From Candidatus Mediterraneibacter guildfordensis (GTDB taxonomy: Bacteria; Bacillota; Clostridia; Lachnospirales; Lachnospiraceae), in NCBI GenBank assembly GCA_019112735.1, contig DXIS01000030.1, forward strand, positions 1 to 64,000: 64,000 nucleotides of DNA. The letters are read 5' to 3'. Under the pieces are notes generated by a model. That model saw nothing but the letters and a program-made list of their open reading frames with translations, ran no database searches and was not told the origin of the DNA. Of this stretch, positions 27,321 to 36,126 are shown piece by piece; positions within the stretch are counted from its first letter, which is position 1, and every line of letters starts with the position of its first letter. The position numbers and the translations under genes were made by a program.

Positions 27321-28346
27321 CTAAATTATTGCGGATTCACGATATTTTGCATTTGTCCGTACATACATGATGCGATACGGGGTCTCCGGTTCGCGGATGC
27401 GTGAGAGTAGCAGATCGGCTGCGATGTACCCCATTTTTGAACTCGGAATATCGATCGTAGTCAGATGCGGTTCGATGATCCGTGATTCAGCGGAGTTGTC
27501 GAAGCCGGTGATGAATATATCTTCCGGCACCCGGACTCCCTGTCTGCGCAGTGCGCGGATCAGGTCAATGGCGATGAAATCGTTGGAACAGATAAATACT
27601 TCAGGAAGTTTTAATGTGCGTTTTAGTGTCTCGTCCAGAAGAGCGGCTTCTGCGAAGACATTGGTATCTGTGAACTGAGTCGTACAGGGGGTGAGACCGT
27701 TTTCCGTCATGGCGTCTGTGAATCCCTGCCATCTTTCAAAGAAAGAGCGGCAGTGCCGGCGGTCGCCGGCGAAAGCAAGCCGTGTAAGCCCTTTCTGGAT
27801 CAGAGCGTCTGTCAGGTTGTACACGCTGATCCGGTTTTCCATCATCAGAAAATCAGCATTGATCTGTGTGAAGTCTGTATCATATGCTGCGTCGATAAAC
27901 AACAGAGGGATGCCGAGTGAATTCAGCATTTCCATATATTCGGGCTGGAACATCTCCATACAGATGATGCCGGCTGTCTTTTCTCTGTCAAATCCAAGAG
28001 GGAGCTGCAGTGTGGCAATCTCTTCTTCGCGGACCGGAAACATAGTGAGCCGGTAGTTGTTCTGGCTGATCTTCTCCTGAAATGTATTGAGCGCATAAGT
28101 CCCAAAATGAGAACCATAGGGCATGTTCTGGGAAATCAGAGCCAGTTCGCCGGGGGCGGTATTATATTCCGGCTGATCCTGCTGCAGGTATATGAATCTC
28201 CGGTATCCCATTTCTGCCGCCCGTGTCAGGATTTTCTGGCGGGTTTCTTCGGCAAGGATCCCGGTGTTGTTCAGCGCCTTTGAAACTGTATTTCTGGATA
28301 AGCCGAGACTGTCTGCAATATCCTGGATCGTAACTTTTTTCTCCAT
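27321..28346 (-). CDS. LacI-family transcriptional regulator of the fructoside locus
   Basis: This 341-residue regulator has a LacI helix-turn-helix at the N-terminus (TIQDIADSLGLSRNTVSKALNNTG) and a periplasmic-binding-like sugar domain (VFICSNDFIAIDLIRALR, FDNSAESR, MGYIAADLL). It is divergent from the ABC sugar operon and the GH32 gene, so it most likely represses them and is released by a sugar or sugar phosphate. The gene is preceded on its strand by an AT-rich control region shared with the operon. Confidence 0.93.
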   Translation of the reverse strand: MEKKVTIQDIADSLGLSRNTVSKALNNTGILAEETRQKILTRAAEMGYRRFIYLQQDQPEYNTAPGELALISQNMPYGSHFGTYALNTFQEKISQNNYRLTMFPVREEEIATLQLPLGFDREKTAGIICMEMFQPEYMEMLNSLGIPLLFIDAAYDTDFTQINADFLMMENRISVYNLTDALIQKGLTRLAFAGDRRHCRSFFERWQGFTDAMTENGLTPCTTQFTDTNVFAEAALLDETLKRTLKLPEVFICSNDFIAIDLIRALRRQGVRVPEDIFITGFDNSAESRIIEPHLTTIDIPSSKMGYIAADLLLSRIREPETPYRIMYVRTNAKYRESAII

Positions 28347-28482
28347 AATACAATACTCCGTTTATGTGTATGATTCTGTTACATTTAATTTAAATGATTG
28401 TGCATGATTTGTCAAATGTAAAAGCGAGAATAAGTGAAAATATAACTAAAATACGTCCCAGAATAGAAAAATAAATGGAATG

Positions 28483-28624
28483 GTGCAAATGCACAATGAA
28501 AATATTATGCAAATGTAAAATATATATTGACATTATGCAAAAACAGTGGTACTGTAAAGGTAACCTTTAGATAAACCATGCATAAAATGACCGGTCAAAT
28601 AATGTGGATGGTGCAAATGTAAAA
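28483..28624 (+). promoter_or_regulatory. promoter and operator candidates of the sugar ABC operon
   Basis: The 294-bp gap contains TTGACA (28527-28532), 17 bp, TACTGT (28550-28555). TAAAGG-TAA-CCTTTA (28555-28569) sits at the predicted start and TGACCGGTCA (28588-28597) is a perfect palindrome with the central CG usual for LacI operators. GTGCA-AA-TGCAC lies at 28483-28494, and TGCAAATGTAAAA recurs at 28508-28520 and 28612-28624. Confidence 0.6.
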
Positions 28625-28640
28625 AAGGAGGGGTTACTAA

Positions 28641-29585
28641 ATGAGAGTTTTCCGTAAAAATGAAACAGCGGCTGTTGCTGTAAAGCAGACGCCGCGGGAA
28701 AAACTGAAGTATGTAAAGAAGAACTGGCAGCTTTATGTATTCTTTCTGCTTCCGGGGCTTCTGCTTACGCTGATCTTCAAGTACGGGCCCATGGGCGGTA
28801 TTCTGATCGCGTTCGAGGATTACAATGTTATCGAAGGCGTGCTCGGAAGTCCCTGGGTGGGGCTTGATTATTTCAGACGGTTCCTGTCTTCACCGGATTT
28901 CATGAATTATCTGATGAACACATTGAAGCTGAGCGTCTTCGGACTGCTCTGGGGCTTCCCGATCCCGATCATCCTGGCGCTTTTGCTCAATCAGATCCGC
29001 CGGATGGGGATCCGCAAGAAAATCCAGCTTCTGATCTACGCACCGAATTTTATCTCAGTCATCGTTCTCTGTGGTATGGTGCGTATGTTCCTGTCACCGG
29101 TTGGCCCGATCAACTCCCTGTTCGGCATTGACACCAACTGGATGACCATGCCGGAGGCATTCCGGACAATTTACATAGCCAGCGGGATCTGGCAGACGGC
29201 AGGCTGGTCTTCGATCATGTACACGGCGGCGCTTTCAAATGCCAGCAAAGACCTGGAAGAAGCAGCGATCGTGGACGGCGCGAATATCCTGCAGCAGATC
29301 AGATACGTGCAGCTTCCCGCCATCAAAAATATCATCGTAATACAGTTCATCCTGCAGGCAGGTAATATTATGAGCATCGGATTTGAGAAGGCATATGCGC
29401 TGCAGACAGATATGAACCTGCCGGCTTCCGAGATTCTTTCTACATATGTATACAGACTCGGTCTTCTGAATGGCGACTACGGTTATTCTACGGCAGTGGG
29501 ATTGTTTAATTCCATCATAAACGTGATCCTGCTGATCTTCGTAAACTGGGTAGTAAAGAAACTTAATGACGGTGAAGGATTATAA
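28641..29585 (+). CDS. sugar ABC permease, LplB/UgpA type
   Basis: This 314-residue membrane protein has six helices and the EAA loop (EEAAIVDGANILQQIRYVQLP), and begins with a long basic N-terminus. It is of the CUT1 subgroup in which two permeases work with a large lipoprotein, often for oligosaccharides. No ATPase gene is in the operon; such importers commonly share an MsmX/MsiK-like ATPase encoded elsewhere. AGGAGG precedes the start. The operon is divergent from LacI and ends with a GH32 enzyme, so the substrate is probably a fructoside. Confidence 0.9.
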   Translation: MRVFRKNETAAVAVKQTPREKLKYVKKNWQLYVFFLLPGLLLTLIFKYGPMGGILIAFEDYNVIEGVLGSPWVGLDYFRRFLSSPDFMNYLMNTLKLSVFGLLWGFPIPIILALLLNQIRRMGIRKKIQLLIYAPNFISVIVLCGMVRMFLSPVGPINSLFGIDTNWMTMPEAFRTIYIASGIWQTAGWSSIMYTAALSNASKDLEEAAIVDGANILQQIRYVQLPAIKNIIVIQFILQAGNIMSIGFEKAYALQTDMNLPASEILSTYVYRLGLLNGDYGYSTAVGLFNSIINVILLIFVNWVVKKLNDGEGL

Positions 29586-29600
29586 AAGGGGGATATGACT

Positions 29601-30497
29601 ATGGAAACGAGAAGAAAAATGAAACTCGGGACATCTGACCGCATAATCCTGGGTGTAGGTTATACACTTCTTGGGCTCTTCGTGCTCGCGGTTTTTGTCC
29701 CGCTGGTCTATGTGGTGCTCGCCTCTTTTATGGATCCGAATGTACTGAACAACCAGGGGATCAGTTTTGATTTTAAAGACTGGACGCTGGATGCATATAA
29801 ACGGGTACTGGAAAATGATATGATCTGGAGAGGATTTGCCAATTCATTCTTTTATTCAGCAGCATTTACCGTGATCTCGGTCTTTATCACACTGCTGGCG
29901 GCTTATCCGATGTCCAAGAAAGAATTTGTCGGCAGAAAATTTTTTAATGTGATCTTTGTGATCACGATGTTCTTCGGCGGCGGAATGATCCCCACATTCA
30001 TCCTCGTCAATAACCTGCATCTGGTCAATACCGTGTGGGCCATCCTGCTCCCGGGTGCATTTAATGTGTGGAATATGATCCTTGCCAGAACATACTTCCA
30101 GTCGATCCCGACAGAGCTCAGAGAGGCGTCCGCACTGGACGGGGCAAGCGAGATCCAGCATTTCTTCAAGATCATGATGCCGGTGTGCAAACCGATCATC
30201 GCGGTGCTGGCGCTCTGGTCTTTTGTAGGAATGTGGAACAGCTATTTTGATGCAATGATCTATCTGAATGATGCTGATATGCAGCCGCTGCAGCTCGTGC
30301 TCAGATCCATCCTGGTGCAGAATACACCGCAGCCGGGAATGATCGCAGATATCCAGAGTACGGCTGAAATGGCAAAAGTAGCGGAACTGCTCAAATATGC
30401 AACGATCGTTGTATCCAGTCTGCCGCTGCTGATCATGTATCCGTTCTTCCAGAAATATTTCGACAAAGGAATCATGGTTGGTTCTGTCAAGGGTTAG
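29601..30497 (+). CDS. sugar ABC permease, LplC/YtcP type
   Basis: This 298-residue permease is the partner of the previous one and has the EAA-loop REASALDGASEIQHFFKIMMP and the final FFQKYFDKGIMVGSVKG typical of this subgroup. It has six helices. The ATG at 29601 is chosen because AAGGGGG lies 8 nt upstream and the ATG at 29595 is too close to it. It is followed by the lipoprotein gene after 14 bp. Confidence 0.9.
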   Translation: METRRKMKLGTSDRIILGVGYTLLGLFVLAVFVPLVYVVLASFMDPNVLNNQGISFDFKDWTLDAYKRVLENDMIWRGFANSFFYSAAFTVISVFITLLAAYPMSKKEFVGRKFFNVIFVITMFFGGGMIPTFILVNNLHLVNTVWAILLPGAFNVWNMILARTYFQSIPTELREASALDGASEIQHFFKIMMPVCKPIIAVLALWSFVGMWNSYFDAMIYLNDADMQPLQLVLRSILVQNTPQPGMIADIQSTAEMAKVAELLKYATIVVSSLPLLIMYPFFQKYFDKGIMVGSVKG

Positions 30498-30511
30498 GAG
30501 GCCGAGAAGTG

Positions 30512-32221
30512 ATGAGAAAAAGAATAAAAAGACTGACGGGCCTTGGCCTGTCGCTGATAATGACAATGTCCCTGTTTGGGTGCAGCAGCGGAAACGCGCA
30601 GGTTGCGGATACAGATCCGGATACGCCGGTCGAAGAAGTAGCCTTTCCGCTTGAAGAGACGAAAGAACTTTCGTTTATTACAAGCGCTCCGGCGACGACG
30701 ACACAGGAGCCGAATGAGAAACTGATCTTCCAGAGACTGGAGGAGCAGACCAATGTACATATTGACTGGACATGTTTTGTAGACGACCAGTTCGCCGACA
30801 AGAAGAATCTGGCGCTGGCGCAGTTCGGCAATCTTCCGGACGGACTTTTTACGGCAGGTATGAACGACTATGATCTTCTCCGGTATGCGAAGCAGGGCAT
30901 CATCATCCCGCCGGAAAACCTGATCGACAAATATATGCCGAACCTTCAGGCTGTATTCGAGAAATATCCGGAATACAGGACGATGGTCACAGCGCCGGAC
31001 GGCCACATTTATTCCTTCCCCTGGATCGAGCAGCTGGGCGAGGGCAAGGAAGCAATCCAGGCTATCGGTGATATCCCGTATATCAATAAGAAGTGGCTGG
31101 ACTTCCTCGGACTTGAAGTGCCGACTACAACAGAAGAACTGGAGCAGGCGCTCATCGCGTTCCGGGACAATGCAGACGCTCTTGAAAAGGAATTTAATAT
31201 TGAGGGCGATGTGATCCCGATGTCGTTTATCATCAATAACGGCGATCAGGATCCGGCGATCCTGATCAACGGTTTCGGCGAAGGCTATGGAGATACCGGG
31301 GATCATTTTGCAGTGACAGATGAAGGTGAGGTAATATATACCACAGTACAGGAAGGGTATAAAGAAGGAATCAAGTGGCTGCACTCTCTGGTAGAGCAGG
31401 ATCTTGTGGATCCCGAGGCATTTACGCAGGAGTGGTCCACATATGTCGCAAAAGGAAAGAACCACAGATACGGTCTCTGCTTCACATGGGATATCGCAAA
31501 TATCGACAACTATGAGGATTACGTGATGATGCCGGCTCTGGCTGGACCGGACGGGCTTGTCAATATTACCCGTCAGAATGGAAGTGAGACAAGCGGCTTT
31601 GACCGCGGAAGATGTGTGCTTACGACCAGCTGCCGCGATACGGCTCTGGCAGCGGCGTGGATCGACCAGATGTATGCGCCGATCCAGTCTCCGCAGAACA
31701 ACTGGGGAACCTATGGCGAGAAAGATGCGGACAATATCTTTGAGATGAGTACGAATGCGGAAGGCGGACCGATGCTGAAGCATCTGGCCCTGGGCGATGC
31801 ATCGCCGGTGGAAGTACGGCAGGCACAGTCTGTAAACGGCCCGCTCGCTGTGCTCAATGATTATTATGATGTGTATGTAACACAGCCGGATGATGCGAAA
31901 TGGCGTCTTGACAATATGCATGAGGTCTATCTGGATGACATGCACAGTAAATATGTCTATCCGAATGTATTTATGAGCATTGATGATACGAACCGGGTGT
32001 CACAGCTTGATACAGATATCAAGAAATACGCGGAACAGAAGAAAGCGGACTGGATCTTAAACGGCGGGATCGATGAAGAGTGGGACGAGTATCTCCAGAA
32101 GATGGAGGACTACGGTTTATCCGAATATCTGCAGATCAAGCAGAAATATTTCGACAGCTATCAGGAATCCCTTGCAGAGCTTGAAGCAGCAGGATCCGCG
32201 GATGCCGCGTCCGGAAATTAA
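30512..32221 (+). CDS. extracellular sugar-binding lipoprotein
   Basis: This 569-residue lipoprotein has a signal peptide of about 23 residues ending in the lipobox SLFGC (Cys24), then an acidic, Thr-rich linker and a large solute-binding domain (LTSAPATTTQEPNEKLIFQRLEEQ, later NGSETSGFDRGRCVLTTSC). Its size is typical for lipoproteins that pair with LplB/YtcP permeases. AGGAGG lies 10 nt before the ATG at 30512 and 7 nt before a GTG at 30509. It should deliver the oligosaccharide to the two permeases upstream; the GH32 gene follows at 22 bp. Confidence 0.92.
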   Translation: MRKRIKRLTGLGLSLIMTMSLFGCSSGNAQVADTDPDTPVEEVAFPLEETKELSFITSAPATTTQEPNEKLIFQRLEEQTNVHIDWTCFVDDQFADKKNLALAQFGNLPDGLFTAGMNDYDLLRYAKQGIIIPPENLIDKYMPNLQAVFEKYPEYRTMVTAPDGHIYSFPWIEQLGEGKEAIQAIGDIPYINKKWLDFLGLEVPTTTEELEQALIAFRDNADALEKEFNIEGDVIPMSFIINNGDQDPAILINGFGEGYGDTGDHFAVTDEGEVIYTTVQEGYKEGIKWLHSLVEQDLVDPEAFTQEWSTYVAKGKNHRYGLCFTWDIANIDNYEDYVMMPALAGPDGLVNITRQNGSETSGFDRGRCVLTTSCRDTALAAAWIDQMYAPIQSPQNNWGTYGEKDADNIFEMSTNAEGGPMLKHLALGDASPVEVRQAQSVNGPLAVLNDYYDVYVTQPDDAKWRLDNMHEVYLDDMHSKYVYPNVFMSIDDTNRVSQLDTDIKKYAEQKKADWILNGGIDEEWDEYLQKMEDYGLSEYLQIKQKYFDSYQESLAELEAAGSADAASGN

Positions 32222-32243
32222 GCAGGAAAGGAATCGAATCAAT

Positions 32244-33728
32244 ATGACAAGTCAGACACTGCGTGAAGCAAGAAAATACGAAGAAGCTTCTGAAAAGATG
32301 ATAAAGAAAGAGGAGCGGCCGGATTTCCATTTGTCTGCGCGTACTGGCTGGATGAATGATCCGAACGGCTTCTCATACTACAATGGGCAGTATCATATGT
32401 TTTATCAGTATTATCCGTATGAAACAAAATGGGGACCGATGCACTGGGGACATGCGGTAAGCAGTGACCTCCTGCACTGGGAATACCTTCCGGCGGCACT
32501 TGCGCCGGATGACGCCTTTGACCGGGACGGATGTTTCTCCGGGAGCGCGGTAGCGCTTCCGGACGGCAGGCATCTGCTGATGTATACCGGTGTGCTCCGG
32601 GAACGGCAGGCGGACGGCGGATACGGGGATATCCAGACTCAGTGTCTTGCCGTAGGCGACGGTGTGGATTATGAAAAGTGTGAGATGAATCCGGTCCTGG
32701 ATAAAGCGGATCTTCCGGAGGGAAGCAGCGCACATGATTTCCGGGATCCGAAAATATGGCAGAAAGAAGACGGCACATACTGCTGCGTGGTCGGAAGCCG
32801 GCCGGCAGACGGGAGCGGACAGATATTATTATATACCAGCCCGGATGGATTCGAATGGAAGTTTAAGAGCATTCTGGCATCCAATCATAACCGTTTCGGA
32901 AAGATGTGGGAGTGCCCTGACTTCTTCAGACTGGACGGGAAATGGGTGCTGCTGACAAGTCCGCAGGATATGCTGCCGAAAGGATTTGAATATCATAACG
33001 GAAACGGAACGCTCTGCCTGATCGGAGAATATGATGAAGAGACAGGAACCTTTACAGAGCAGTATGATCAGGCCATTGATTATGGAATCGACTTCTATGC
33101 GACTCAGACGATCCTGACGCCGGACGGACGTCGGGTGATGATCGGCTGGATGCAGAACTGGGATGCATGTGCGATCCGTTCCCCGGAAGAGAAGTGGCTT
33201 GGGCAGATGAGTCTTCCAAGAGAGCTTTTTATAAAGAACAACCGGCTTTACCAGCGTCCGGTCAGAGAACTGGAAGAGATGCGGAAGAATAAAAAAGAGT
33301 ACCGCAATGTTGCATTTACCGATGTGATACGGCTGGACGGGATCCGGGGCAGAAGGATCGATCTGGAACTGACCGTCCGCCCCGGCGACTCAGAAAATAT
33401 GTACCGGAAATTCGCGCTGCGTTTTGCTCAGGATGATACATACCAGACGGCGCTCAGTTTCCGCCCTCATGAATCCGTTCTTAAAATCGACAGGAAATTC
33501 TCCGGTTCCAGAAGAGCGATTATCCATCAGCGCCGGTGTCTGGTGAACAGTAAAAACGGTGAACTGAAACTGCGGGTGATCCTTGACAGGTTCAGCGCAG
33601 AGGTCTTCATAAACGACGGTGAGCAGGTCATGACGGCGACAATCTACACAGACCAGTCGGCGGAAGGGATTTCCTTTTTCGCAGACGGAGATGTAAATAT
33701 CGATGTCGTGAAATATGATCTTGCATAA
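32244..33728 (+). CDS. GH32 beta-fructosidase (sucrose or fructan hydrolase)
   Basis: This 494-residue glycoside hydrolase of family 32 has all three signature motifs: WMNDPNG with nucleophile Asp39, FRDP with Asp168, and MWECPD with acid/base Glu223. A C-terminal beta-sandwich follows the five-bladed propeller (RAIIHQR to the end). There is no signal peptide, so it works in the cytoplasm after uptake by the neighbouring ABC importer. It releases fructose from sucrose, short fructo-oligosaccharides, or a phosphorylated form. AAAGGA precedes the start by about 10 nt. Confidence 0.95.
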   Translation: MTSQTLREARKYEEASEKMIKKEERPDFHLSARTGWMNDPNGFSYYNGQYHMFYQYYPYETKWGPMHWGHAVSSDLLHWEYLPAALAPDDAFDRDGCFSGSAVALPDGRHLLMYTGVLRERQADGGYGDIQTQCLAVGDGVDYEKCEMNPVLDKADLPEGSSAHDFRDPKIWQKEDGTYCCVVGSRPADGSGQILLYTSPDGFEWKFKSILASNHNRFGKMWECPDFFRLDGKWVLLTSPQDMLPKGFEYHNGNGTLCLIGEYDEETGTFTEQYDQAIDYGIDFYATQTILTPDGRRVMIGWMQNWDACAIRSPEEKWLGQMSLPRELFIKNNRLYQRPVRELEEMRKNKKEYRNVAFTDVIRLDGIRGRRIDLELTVRPGDSENMYRKFALRFAQDDTYQTALSFRPHESVLKIDRKFSGSRRAIIHQRRCLVNSKNGELKLRVILDRFSAEVFINDGEQVMTATIYTDQSAEGISFFADGDVNIDVVKYDLA

Positions 33729-33757
33729 AATACTATATGGCGGGACCACATCGTCCA

Positions 33758-35242
33758 TTAGCTCTTTCGGACAGAAAACTCCATGCGGTACGACGGTTCC
33801 GCGCCGTATTCCGGCAGCAGCATTGTGCCGGTATCTGAGAATTCATACCCATCGAATTCGACCTCGCACTGTGCGGTGACGTCTCCGCAGGTCAGATTGA
33901 AGCTGCTGAATGTTTCGGCTGCGCTTTTGATCCTGCCGTAGATATACTGGGGCGGTGAAGTGACGAAGTTATAGTCATCCTGCGCACAGATCAGGGACAG
34001 AGCTGCCAGCGCCATAAAATCATCATAGGGCATCACGGTCACATTCTCATTGTTATAGGACAGGGAGAAAGAGACGCCGGTGATGTCCTTTTCATTTCCG
34101 TCAAAAATGAGTTGCGGAAGTCCGGAAAAAGTTTCGTCATAGCTCTGAGAATAATTCGGGAGCTCCTGCCACTGCCCGTTTTCATCCAGCAGCATCGGTT
34201 TGGCATAAGTATTGTAAAAATACTGGTCCGGAGTGTTGACCGGCCGGTTGACGCCATAAAATTTCTGAAGCATATTGTAGTTTTCGCAGAACTCTGCCAC
34301 GGACAGGCTGCCGCGGTTCGGCGGGAGCGAAGCGGCTTCATTCAGAAGCAGTTCGCTGCCCGAAGACAGGAGGAAGGCGAGGGCAAGCATAAATGCAAGC
34401 AGTGGAGTTGGGCGCTTTTTTAGTATAAGGACCGTGTTTTCCTCCCATTCCAGATATTCTTCTTTCACGCATGACTTGTAGGAACTGTACAGGCGGATGA
34501 GGTGATAGATCGGGATATAGAACCCGAATCCCCTGTGCAGGACCAGCCATGTACGGGACCATGCTTCGGACCAGGTCAGGGGGCTGCCGTCCTGACCGGT
34601 CACACTGAGGCCGAAGATAAATTTACCCGGGGTGGTTCCGGCGGATGAGAGCATAGCCGGTTCCAGCAGGATCATCAGCCCCATGCCCGCCAGCCAGGTG
34701 AAAACAGACATGCCCAGGTGAAACTCTGCGCTGTTATTGTGCCAGACCAGGCAGAGGAAGGCGTTCAGGATCAGGGAATAGATCCAGGAGTCGATCAGAC
34801 GTGCGAAATACCGCTTCCACGGGGCGGTTACTTTCGGCAGTGTATCTGTTTCTAATTCAGCCGGAACGGATCCGGACATAGCTTCCAGTTCATTCAGATA
34901 GTGTGCGGCGTCCAGTGTGGCGTACTCTGCGCGGTCGCGGCACATAAGCCCGCAGACGTCCCTGCAGCGGTCCAGCTCACTTTGGCTGTTTTCAAGTTCT
35001 GTCATATGTGTTCCGAGCACATCAGAGAGCCGGCGGTCTCCCCTGATCAGGGCGCGGATGTCGTCAAGGGGGATGTGCAGGCTCCGGAGCAGGCGGATCT
35101 TCCGCAGGGTCTCCAGATCGGCGTCAGAGTAATTTCGGTAGCCGTTCTTATCCCGGGCCGGGATGAGAAGTCCTTCGGATTCATAAAAGCGTATATTGGC
35201 GCGTGTCATTCCTGAACGCTGTTCCATTTCTTTGATCGTCAT
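33758..35242 (-). CDS. MerR-type regulator fused to RDD membrane domain and C-terminal ectodomain
   Basis: This 494-residue protein joins a MerR-type N-terminal region (1-110: KEMEQRSGMTRANIRFYESEGLL, the recognition helix, then LRKIRLLRSLHIPLDDI and a coiled dimer helix) to an RDD membrane domain (about 140-275: FARLIDSWIY and TTPGKFIFGLSV), a further helix (278-299) and an ectodomain (300-494) with several Cys. This is a one-piece sensor that could bind DNA from the membrane. The signal is unknown. A bent TetR gene lies upstream on the same strand. No close functional counterpart comes to mind. Confidence 0.88.
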   Translation of the reverse strand: MTIKEMEQRSGMTRANIRFYESEGLLIPARDKNGYRNYSDADLETLRKIRLLRSLHIPLDDIRALIRGDRRLSDVLGTHMTELENSQSELDRCRDVCGLMCRDRAEYATLDAAHYLNELEAMSGSVPAELETDTLPKVTAPWKRYFARLIDSWIYSLILNAFLCLVWHNNSAEFHLGMSVFTWLAGMGLMILLEPAMLSSAGTTPGKFIFGLSVTGQDGSPLTWSEAWSRTWLVLHRGFGFYIPIYHLIRLYSSYKSCVKEEYLEWEENTVLILKKRPTPLLAFMLALAFLLSSGSELLLNEAASLPPNRGSLSVAEFCENYNMLQKFYGVNRPVNTPDQYFYNTYAKPMLLDENGQWQELPNYSQSYDETFSGLPQLIFDGNEKDITGVSFSLSYNNENVTVMPYDDFMALAALSLICAQDDYNFVTSPPQYIYGRIKSAAETFSSFNLTCGDVTAQCEVEFDGYEFSDTGTMLLPEYGAEPSYRMEFSVRKS

Positions 35243-35324
35243 ATCAGGTCATCTCCTTCTGTCTTTTCTGATCCGAGCATAAGCTGTAAAGAGACTTTAC
35301 AGTCAAGCGTTTTTCCAATATTCC

Positions 35325-35924
35325 TTAAAAATCATGATGTTTTACGGAAAGATCGGGATAAAATCCGCGCAGCGCATTCATAATGAGTTTAAATGTAAGT
35401 TCCGCCATGTGCTGCGGGCTGACGGAAGATCCTTCAGACAGCCAGGTTTTGACCAGGCCGATGCAGCCGGAGAGACAGAAGGCGTAGTAGTATGTCAGGT
35501 CGTCCATCTTCTCCGGAAATGTCTGCTTCAGTGCGTTCAGGCTGTGCTCGGAGAGGAGCGCTTCGATCCGGTGCAGGAAGGAGATGTCGCCGTTGGGCCC
35601 GAGCAGGGCGGCGCAGATGTCCCGGTTTTCCGCAAGGATGGAGAAAATATCCTCGATGAAGGGGAAGCTGTCTTCATTGAAGGGGCTTACCGGGTGGGTG
35701 TGGATCAGATCCTCGATCTCCCTGGTCAGCTCATTCTCGATCTTTTCCATCATGTCATAGATATCCGTATAGTGCAGGTAGAAGGTGGAACGGTTGATAT
35801 CCACTTTTTCCACCAGTTCTTTGACCGTGATCTCCTTTATGCTTTTTTCTTTCAGAAGCTCAGCCAGTCCCTGACGGAGCTGGGCCCTTGTCTTGCGGAC
35901 CCGTCGGTCCATATTTTTTGCCAT
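35325..35924 (-). CDS. TetR-family regulator
   Basis: This 199-residue protein has a TetR helix-turn-helix (ITVKELVEKVDINRSTFYLHYTDIYDMMEKIENEL) and a C-terminal ligand-binding helical domain of the TetR_C_7 type. It is divergent from a large YhgE-type membrane protein, and a 27-bp operator lies in the gap, so it probably represses both itself and the YhgE gene, in the manner of known TetR-YhgE pairs. It lies 82 bp from the MerR-RDD gene on the same strand. Confidence 0.92.
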   Translation of the reverse strand: MAKNMDRRVRKTRAQLRQGLAELLKEKSIKEITVKELVEKVDINRSTFYLHYTDIYDMMEKIENELTREIEDLIHTHPVSPFNEDSFPFIEDIFSILAENRDICAALLGPNGDISFLHRIEALLSEHSLNALKQTFPEKMDDLTYYYAFCLSGCIGLVKTWLSEGSSVSPQHMAELTFKLIMNALRGFYPDLSVKHHDF

Positions 35925-35961
35925 GGTACAGTTCTCCTTTTTTAATTTCTTAAATAAAAAT

Positions 35962-35988
35962 AAATAATAGACACTGTGTCGCTTATTT
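35962..35988. promoter_or_regulatory. 27-bp palindromic operator between TetR and YhgE genes
   Basis: AAATAA, two bases, GACAC, one central T, GTGTC, two bases, TTATTT. The core GACACTGTGTC (35970-35980) is fully symmetric apart from its centre, as usual for TetR operators. It lies about 40 bp from the TetR start and 140 bp from the YhgE start. Confidence 0.8.
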
Positions 35989-36126
35989 ATCCATTAACAG
36001 ACAAAACCGTATGACATTAATGGTTGTATCTTTTCTCTGGTTTCACTATAATTCATCACGTCAAGAAAATCAACACAATATCTATTAATAGAATAAATGT
36101 TGTGAAACAGAAGGGAGATATGACAA

